Below are positions 58,419-64,000 of a DNA stretch of 64,000 nucleotides, in pieces. Source of the DNA: Pseudomonas denitrificans (nom. rej.) (GTDB lineage: Bacteria > Pseudomonadota > Gammaproteobacteria > Pseudomonadales > Pseudomonadaceae); the NCBI RefSeq assembly GCF_008807415.1, contig NZ_CP043626.1, positions 372,001-436,000 on the forward strand. Direction: 5' to 3'. The position numbers were made by a program, and so were the translations under genes. The notes beneath the pieces are model-generated. The model did no database searches. It was not told the origin of the DNA and worked only from the letters and a program-made list of their open reading frames with translations. Position 1 is the stretch's first letter; the number at the start of each line of letters is the position of its first letter.

Positions 58419-58817
58419 TCAGCCCAGATGGGCAAGCAGAGCGGGAAGCACCTGCTCGCGCAGCAGTGGGGCGAGGTTGTGCGGGTAGTCGCCGGCTGGG
58501 TCCAGCCAGGCGAGCTCTTCCAGCTCGGCGGCGGGCTGGACGGGGTGGGGCAGGGCGGCGAGGTAGACCTGCGCGTCCACGCGCATGTCCGGCTCGTTGG
58601 CGGCATTGGCCTGGAAGTGGCCGAGCGGCGTCAGTGCGGAGGCCGCCAGGTGCAGGTCGAGCTCTTCGCCCAGTTCCCGCAGCAGCGCCTGGACTGAAGT
58701 CTCTCCGGGCTCGTGCTTGCCGCCAGGCAGCATGAAGGCCTGGGTGCCACGCTTGCGTACCAGCAGCAGACGTCCGGATTCATCCAGCAGGCAGGCGGCG
58801 GCGATATGAATGGTCAT
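58419..58817 (-). CDS. Nudix hydrolase (MutT-like)
   Basis: A 132-aa pyrophosphohydrolase. The Nudix box spans about residues 33-55 (GKHEPGETSVQALLRELGEE), preceded by FMLPGG. The substrate is unknown, though the size fits nucleotide-cleaning enzymes. It follows the DHFR-like gene with an ATGA overlap, so the two are coupled. Confidence 0.85.
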   Translation of the reverse strand: MTIHIAAACLLDESGRLLLVRKRGTQAFMLPGGKHEPGETSVQALLRELGEELDLHLAASALTPLGHFQANAANEPDMRVDAQVYLAALPHPVQPAAELEELAWLDPAGDYPHNLAPLLREQVLPALLAHLG

Positions 58818-59359
58818 GGCGAGGGCGTTTCCTTCAGAACCTGATAGCGCATCTGCACGATGCCGCTGGGGAAGCTGCGCTGCTCCAGCAGCTGCAAGCG
58901 TTGCTCGAGGCCGATGCTGAACAGGGGAATGCCAGCGCCGAGCAGGTGCGGAATGATGCTGACGATCACTTCGTCGAGCAAGCCTGCGGCGAGGAAATTG
59001 CCCGCCAGGCTGCCGCCACCCACCAGCCAGATGCGCTCGCAGCCGCGCTGTTCCAGTGAGGCGAGCGCGTCCACTGGTGTGTAGTGCTCCAGTTCCACCT
59101 GCGGCGCGGCCTTGGGCAGATGGTTGGAGCGGGTCATGACCAGCGCGGGCTTGTCCGGGTAGGGCCATTGGTCCTGCTTCAGGCAGAAAAGGTAGGTGGC
59201 GCGACCCATGAGCAGCCCGTCGATGCCGGCATAGAAGGCGTTGTAGCCGTGGTCGTCGGCTTCGCTGCCGTAGCCTTCGAGCCAGTCCACGCTGCCGTCG
59301 GGGCGGGCGATGTAGCCGTCGAGGCTGGCCGCCACGTAATAAATGAGAGTCGATGGCAC
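58814..59359 (-). CDS. Dihydrofolate reductase-family (RibD C-terminal-like) protein
   Basis: A 181-aa protein of the RibD-C / bacterial DHFR-like family. STLIYYVAASLDGYIARPDG, the LLMGRATY motif, and VGGGSLAGNFLAAGLLDEV match the NADPH-binding reductase fold. Substrate unknown; many such genes are accessory. GTG 59359 is chosen because AAAGGAG lies nine bases upstream. It precedes and is coupled to the Nudix gene, an arrangement that may reflect shared nucleotide or pterin chemistry. Confidence 0.8.
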   Translation of the reverse strand: MPSTLIYYVAASLDGYIARPDGSVDWLEGYGSEADDHGYNAFYAGIDGLLMGRATYLFCLKQDQWPYPDKPALVMTRSNHLPKAAPQVELEHYTPVDALASLEQRGCERIWLVGGGSLAGNFLAAGLLDEVIVSIIPHLLGAGIPLFSIGLEQRLQLLEQRSFPSGIVQMRYQVLKETPSP

Positions 59360-59545
59360 CTGTATTCTCCTTTTTGTCAGGCCCATCAGAGCATGGCATC
59401 GCCTTAGGCGGGGCGCCGGTACGTTTGTCGGGTTATTGACGCGGCGGGTCGCGCACAGGGGCCATCGGCAATAATTCCAGCGCGCCGGCTCGGCAAACAT
59501 TAAGCTATGCAGCTATTTGGTCTTTACGTGATATCGAGGTCTGCC

Positions 59546-60868
59546 TTGTTCTCCCAATTCGCCCTCCACGAACGCCTGCTCAAGGCGCTCGATTCGTTGT
59601 CCTTCACCGAGCCGACCCCGGTCCAGGCTGCGGCCATTCCGAAGGCCCTGGAGGGACGCGACCTGCGGGTGACGGCGCAGACCGGCAGCGGCAAGACCGC
59701 CGCCTTCCTGCTGCCGCTGCTGCATCGCCTGCTCGCCGAGGAGAAGCCCAAGAGCGGCGCCCGCGCGCTGATCCTGCTGCCGACCCGCGAGCTGGCCCAG
59801 CAGACCCTCAAGGAAGTCGAGCGCTTCGCCCAGTTCACCTACATCAAGGCCTGCCTGATCACCGGCGGCGAGGACTTCAAGGTGCAGGGTGCGCGTCTGC
59901 GCAAGAACCCGGAGATCATCATCGGCACCCCGGGTCGCCTGAACGAGCAGTTCAACGCCGGCAACCTGCCGCTGGGCGACGTTGAAGTGCTGATCCTCGA
60001 CGAAGCCGACCGCATGCTCGACATGGGCTTCTCCGAGGACGTGCTCAAGCTCGCCGCACAGTGCCCGACCGAGCGCCAGACCCTGCTGTTCTCCGCCACC
60101 AGCGGCAGCGGCCTGCACGAGATGGTCGAGAAGGTCCTGCGCGAGCCTGAGGTCCTGCAGCTCAACCGCGTCAGCGAGCTGAACGAGGACGTCAGCCAGC
60201 AGGTGATCCTGACCGACCACGTTGGCCACAAGGAGCAGCTGCTGCAGTGGTTGCTGACCAACGAGACCTACGAGAAGGCCATCGTCTTCACCAACACCCG
60301 CGTTGCCGCCGACCGTCTGACCGGCCGCCTGATCGCCGCTGGCCACAAGGTCTTCGTGCTGCACGGCGAGAAGGACCAGAAGGATCGCAAGCTGGCCATC
60401 GAGCGACTGAAGCAGGGTGCGGTGAAGATCCTCGTCGCCACTGATGTGGCCGCACGCGGTCTGGACGTCGACGGCCTGGACCTGGTGATCAACTTCGACA
60501 TCCCGCGTCGCGGCGATGAGTACGTGCACCGCATCGGCCGTACCGGGCGCGCAGGCACCGCGGGCGCGGCGATCTCGCTGGTGGGCCATGGCGACTGGAA
60601 CCTGATGTCGAGCATCGAGCGCTACCTCAAGCTGCGCTTCGAACTGCGTGTCATCAATGAGCTGAAGGCCACCTACAAGGGGCCGAAGAAGGTCAAGGCT
60701 TCCGGCAAGGCCGCTGGCACCAAGAAGAAAAAGGACGACGCGAAGAAGGCCGGTGGCAAGGCGGCGGCGAAGAAGAAGCCCGCTGCCAAGCGCAAGGTTG
60801 GCCCGTCCAAGGTCGTGAGCCAGGACGGCCTGGCGCCGCTCAAGCGCAAGAAGCCTGCTGCGGAATAA
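59546..60868 (+). CDS. DEAD-box ATP-dependent RNA helicase
   Basis: A 440-aa helicase with all main motifs: Q-motif region FTEPTPVQAAAIP, AQTGSGKT (I), PTRELAQQ (Ia), TPGR, DEAD (II), SAT (III), and HRIGRTGRAG (VI). A lysine- and alanine-rich tail of about 65 residues (KKKKDDAKKAGGKAAAKKK) adds nonspecific RNA binding. TTG 59546 with GAGG upstream gives MFSQFALHERLL as in related Pseudomonas helicases. Role in ribosome assembly or mRNA turnover is likely; the exact paralogue (SrmB, RhlB, RhlE) is not settled. Confidence 0.9.
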   Translation: MFSQFALHERLLKALDSLSFTEPTPVQAAAIPKALEGRDLRVTAQTGSGKTAAFLLPLLHRLLAEEKPKSGARALILLPTRELAQQTLKEVERFAQFTYIKACLITGGEDFKVQGARLRKNPEIIIGTPGRLNEQFNAGNLPLGDVEVLILDEADRMLDMGFSEDVLKLAAQCPTERQTLLFSATSGSGLHEMVEKVLREPEVLQLNRVSELNEDVSQQVILTDHVGHKEQLLQWLLTNETYEKAIVFTNTRVAADRLTGRLIAAGHKVFVLHGEKDQKDRKLAIERLKQGAVKILVATDVAARGLDVDGLDLVINFDIPRRGDEYVHRIGRTGRAGTAGAAISLVGHGDWNLMSSIERYLKLRFELRVINELKATYKGPKKVKASGKAAGTKKKKDDAKKAGGKAAAKKKPAAKRKVGPSKVVSQDGLAPLKRKKPAAE

Positions 60869-60886
60869 GTCTTTCGCGTCACCCCG

Positions 60887-60916
60887 AACGCCTCCCCTGA
60901 CCGGGAGGCGTTTTTG
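60887..60916 (+). terminator. Rho-independent terminator of the helicase gene
   Basis: AACGCCTCCC (60887-60896) pairs with GGGAGGCGTT (60903-60912) around CTGACC, followed by T-rich bases. It lies between convergent genes. Confidence 0.92.
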
Positions 60917-60927
60917 TTTGTGCGCCG

Positions 60928-62591
60928 CTAGCCCAGCGTCTCCGGCGGCGGCTCATAGCTGCCCGACTCGTAGCTCACCCCGTGGCGGATCACCGGCGGC
61001 GCGTCGCCCACGTGCAGGCTGGTGACGTTGTCGATGATGGTCTTGTCCTCCAGGGTCAGGCGATCGAGCATGCGCAGGTGGCCGATCCAGTTGTCCACCA
61101 GAAACAGCTCCTGCCAGACCTCAGGGTTGCTGACGTCCCGGTACAGCGCCCAGCGCTCCGCGCCGTTGCGCAGGCGCAGGCGCCGCAGGGGTTTGGCGGA
61201 GCGGACGAAGTCACGGGTGCGCTCGGCGGGAATCCGGTATTCGATGGAGACCAGCACCGAGCCGCGCTCGGGGTTGAACACGAAGGTTGGCTGTCCCGGC
61301 ACGCCGCCCGGTGCGCGGGCAATGCTGGTCGAATCGAGCTCCGGCAGCCGGGAGTTGTAGAGCAGCGCCACCGAAACCAGCAGCAGGCAGCCGGCGGCGA
61401 TCAGCGCGCCCTGCACGCCCATGGTTTCGGCGAAATGCCCCAGAGGAAGGAGCCTGCCGCCAGGCCGCCGTAGATCGCGGTCTGGTACAGCGCCAGGGCG
61501 CGGGCCTTGACCCAGTCGGGCACGAGGATCTGCACGGCGGAGTTGTACGTGGCCACTGCCGCGATCCAGCAGGCGCCGCCCAGCACCAGCGCGGGGAAGA
61601 TCACCCAGAGGTTGTCGACCCAGCCGAGGATGAGCATGACCACGGCGAGCGTGGCGGCGGCGAAGCTGATCAACCGGCTGCTGCCCAGCCACTGCCGCGC
61701 CTTGCTCACCATGGTGCTGGCGACGATGGCGCCCAGGCCCAGGGCGCCGAGCATGTAGCCGTACACCGAGGCGCTGCCGTCCGGGTTGCGGTGCGCCAGC
61801 AGCGGCAGCAATGCCCAGACGGCGCTGGCGGAGAGACCGAACACCGCCGAACGCAGCATCACCAGGCGGGTGACGCTGGAGTACTGGGTGAAGCGCAGCG
61901 CAGCGATCACGCCTTCGAAGATGTGCTCGGGCGGCAGGGTGCGCTTGGGCACGTCGCGGCGCCATTGCCAGATCGCCCAGATCAGCGCGGCGTAGCACAG
62001 GCAGTTGAACAGGAATACCCAGGAGGCCCCGGTGGCCGACAGCAGCAGGCCGCCGATGGCGGGGCCGACGGCGCGGGCGACGTTGTAGTTGACGCTGTTG
62101 AGCAGCACTGCATCGCCGAGCATGCGCGGCGGCACCTGCTCGTTCACCGCCGCCTGCCAGGCCGGAATGGTGATCGAGCTGCCCAGTGACAGCCAGAGGA
62201 TCGACACGATCAGCATCAGTGGGTCGAGGTAGCCCATGAACGCCAGCACCGTCACCAGCGCGGCGCCGGAGAGTTCCACCGTCAGGCCGACCAGCATGAT
62301 CTTGCGGCGGTCGTGGTTGTCGGCCAGCACGCCGGACATGATCGACAACAGCACCAGCGGCAGCGCCGAGGCGACCTGGATCATCGCCACCATCAGCGGG
62401 CTGGCATGGGCCTCCGTGACCACCCAGGCGGCGGCAACCGATTGCGCCCAGGTGCCCAGGTTGGCGAACAGGTTGCAGATCCAGATGATGCGGAACGCGG
62501 CGATGCTAAAGGGGGCGAGGACGCCGCTGCGGGGTTCGGCTGGATCGGGCTTGAGGGGAAGGTCTTGCTTGGGTGAAACGGACTGCAGCAT
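60928..62591 (-). CDS. MFS transporter with C-terminal soluble domain, frameshifted as sequenced
   Basis: A major-facilitator protein of the MFS_3 (EntS-like) type. Eleven or twelve helices run from FRIIWICNLFANLGTWAQSV to GCLLLVSVALLYNSRLPEL, and the last 140 residues form a soluble domain (VLVSIEYRIPAERTRDFVRS, WQELFLVDNWIGHLRMLDRL). The helical part breaks at the CCCC run 61438-61441: one extra C restores GSFLWGHFAETMGVQ and a 554-aa protein. A homopolymer error is the likely cause. The substrate is unknown; some relatives export siderophores. Confidence 0.85.
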
Positions 62592-62784
62592 GGGGACGCC
62601 CTTATTTCGAGTGGCCGGCACGCGCGCGCAACCGGTGCCTTTCCATGCCGGGCAAGTGTAGTGGCTGGGACGGTTCGTGCCATTGATGATGGTCAGCGAT
62701 GGCGTTATCGGTGACTCGCGCTGGCAAGCTTCGACAGTGCCGGAGTGGCTCTGGATTGTTAGGCTGCGTCGGAATTTTCCGCAT

Positions 62785-62815
62785 TGCACTGGCAAATAAC
62801 TGCACTGGCAAATAA
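62785..62815 (+). repeat. 15-base direct repeat before the phospholipase-like gene
   Basis: TGCACTGGCAAATAA occurs at 62785-62799 and again at 62801-62815, one base apart, just upstream of the GAAGAG ribosome site at about 62818. It may be a regulatory duplication or slippage product. Confidence 0.7.
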
Positions 62816-62828
62816 GAGCGAAGAGCCG

Positions 62829-64000
62829 ATGAAGCGACTTTCCACCTGTCTGCCCACCTGTCTGCCCACCTGCCTGCTGGCGGGCCTGCTGGCCCTGCCG
62901 CAAAGCCTCTGGGCCTGGTCCAATCACACCCTGGGCAGCTACATCGCCCTGCAACAACTGCCGGCGCTCGCCCAGGCGCCGGACGTCGAGGTCGAGCCGC
63001 TGGAGAGCTTCGTCAGCCAGCAGCGCGCCGGCCTGGTGCAGTTGCTGGACGAGCAGGAGGCCTATGCCCGCGAGCACTTTCGCCAGTACCCGCCGCGCCC
63101 GGACTATCTGCGCCTGACCGAGGACGGTCGCGACGACCTGCGCAAGGCCTTCCTCATGGCGCTGCGCCTGAACCCCGAGATCAAGCTGGCTACCGCCGTG
63201 CAGCCGCCGCCGGGGGGCGAGCCGCCGAGCGATTTGTTGCAGAAGCATGCGGCCCTGCAGCCGGCGGACGTGCTGGTGTTCCGCAACCTGTCGGGCTGGA
63301 ACCAGTGGCGCTTCGTGCAGTTGCAGGCGGGAGAGAAGATTCCTGCGCTGGACGTGCTGGCCAGCGCCGCCGATGAGCCGGACTTCGGCCATGACATCAA
63401 CCTGTTCAGCGACAACCCCGGCGAGGCCGGCCAGCGTTACGGTTTCGGCACCCAGCCGTTCGGCGACCCGCGTTACGAGTTCAGCTCCCAGGCGCCGTTC
63501 CACATGGGCTTCTACCACGAGGACGCGGTCATCTACGCCGGTGCACCGTACCTGGAGCGCAACTGGCCGGAGTGGCGTGCCTACCAGTTCTACGGCCTGG
63601 CGCGCTTCGCCTTCGACAAGGGCCATCCGTACTGGGGCTACCGTTTCCTCGGCTGGGCGATGCACTACATCCAGGACATGACCCAGCCCTACCACTCGAC
63701 GCCGCTGCCGGGCGAGACCACTACCAGCATGCTGTGGACGGCGGGCAAGTCCATCGCCGGTTTCGATGCCGACAAGCAGGCGGCGATCCAGCGCGTGGCG
63801 GACCGGCATACGGGGGTGGAGCGTTATCAGGTGGACTGGCTGCGCGAGACGCTGCGCCTGGGTGGGCAGTCGCCGTTGTTGGCGGCCTATGCGGATGTCA
63901 GCACGGATGGCACTTATCCGCCGTATTCGACCCAGTACCTGCGCGAGGTCGTGGCGAGCGAGTCCCATGCCCATGCGGCGGCGTTCGATGCGGCGATCGG
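62829..64000 (+). CDS. Secreted zinc-dependent phospholipase C / S1-P1-nuclease-like protein (partial)
   Basis: At least 390 residues, open to the window end. A signal peptide containing a TCLPTCLPTCLL repeat ends ...LPQSLWA, and the mature protein starts WSNHTLGSYIA, with the N-terminal Trp typical of the zinc phospholipase C family. A later HYIQDMTQPYHS segment has the HxxxDxxxPxH zinc pattern, and FHMGFYHEDAVIY supplies more possible ligands. Relatives include Legionella PlcA/PlcB-type phospholipases. The stop lies beyond base 64000. Divergent from the MFS gene. Confidence 0.75.
   Translation, partial: MKRLSTCLPTCLPTCLLAGLLALPQSLWAWSNHTLGSYIALQQLPALAQAPDVEVEPLESFVSQQRAGLVQLLDEQEAYAREHFRQYPPRPDYLRLTEDGRDDLRKAFLMALRLNPEIKLATAVQPPPGGEPPSDLLQKHAALQPADVLVFRNLSGWNQWRFVQLQAGEKIPALDVLASAADEPDFGHDINLFSDNPGEAGQRYGFGTQPFGDPRYEFSSQAPFHMGFYHEDAVIYAGAPYLERNWPEWRAYQFYGLARFAFDKGHPYWGYRFLGWAMHYIQDMTQPYHSTPLPGETTTSMLWTAGKSIAGFDADKQAAIQRVADRHTGVERYQVDWLRETLRLGGQSPLLAAYADVSTDGTYPPYSTQYLREVVASESHAHAAAFDAAI
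62843..62878 (+). repeat. 12-base tandem repeat in the signal peptide
   Basis: The unit CACCTGTCTGCC occurs at 62843-62854 and 62855-62866, with a degenerate third copy from 62867. It encodes the repeated TCLP of the phospholipase-like signal peptide; copy-number change would alter h-region length without breaking the frame. Confidence 0.75.

Overview
The window is about 64 kb of high-GC gammaproteobacterial chromosome. It is almost certainly a Pseudomonas close to the P. aeruginosa / P. nitroreducens / P. citronellolis side of the genus. The evidence is the cinA-recA-recX block, the gyrA-serC-pheA-hisC-tyrA/aroA-cmk-rpsA block with a fused TyrA-AroA protein, rhlG, the finR/fpr pair, an orphan cbb3 oxidase subunit, and several Pseudomonas-restricted small proteins (DUF2790, DUF3820, a QSregVF-like protein). 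From memory, the host genes run largely in the order of the P. aeruginosa PAO1 chromosome, but with large blocks missing.

Region 1 (1-8.6 kb) is the right end of a prophage or phage-tail (tailocin-like) cluster and is visibly less GC-rich at its start. It holds the end of a tail peptidase gene, a GTA/lambda-J-like tail-tip protein, a DUF2793 protein, a large multi-domain receptor-binding candidate, a GH19 endolysin, an Rz-like inner spanin with an Rz1-like lipoprotein nested inside it, and a Lar-like zinc-ribbon protein. Facing these is a leftward pair, an unknown 171-aa gene followed by a SRAP/HMCES-type abasic-site protein, behind a near-perfect LexA box. Region 2 (8.9-11 kb) is cinA(pncC)-recA-recX with a second LexA box at recA.

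Region 3 (11-38.5 kb) is mixed housekeeping and accessory sequence. It contains a LOG-family protein, an MBL beta-CASP nuclease, a divergent phosphoketolase, DUF3820 and QSregVF-like proteins, a FadL-type porin, a DTW protein, an EamA transporter, a LuxR-type response regulator, dgkA, finR/fpr, VOC and ABM enzymes, trmO, rhlG, a GT39 glycosyltransferase, yehS, rimO, kup, an orphan ccoN, a Nudix protein, an RluB-type pseudouridine synthase with a repetitive tail, and a GGDEF protein. Region 4 (38.7-55.5 kb) is the conserved yciK-mupP-ubiG / mtaD / mtnA / gyrA / serC-pheA-cysC-hisC-tyrA:aroA-cmk / rpsA block. It covers methionine salvage, ubiquinone synthesis, cell-wall recycling, serine and aromatic amino acid synthesis, and translation. 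Region 5 (55.6-64 kb) has two DMT-type transporters, an NlpC/P60 hydrolase, a Nudix-DHFR pair, a DEAD-box helicase, an MFS transporter, and the start of a secreted zinc phospholipase C-like protein cut by the window edge.

One feature affects the whole reading. Five genes (phage tail-tip, fadL-like, EamA, rimO, MFS), and probably a sixth (finR), are broken by the apparent loss of one G/C, usually in a short G or C run. Restoring one base gives an intact, family-length protein each time. This looks like a homopolymer sequencing or assembly artefact, so I do not treat these as pseudogenes. I found no tRNA, rRNA, CRISPR array, integrase or insertion sequence.
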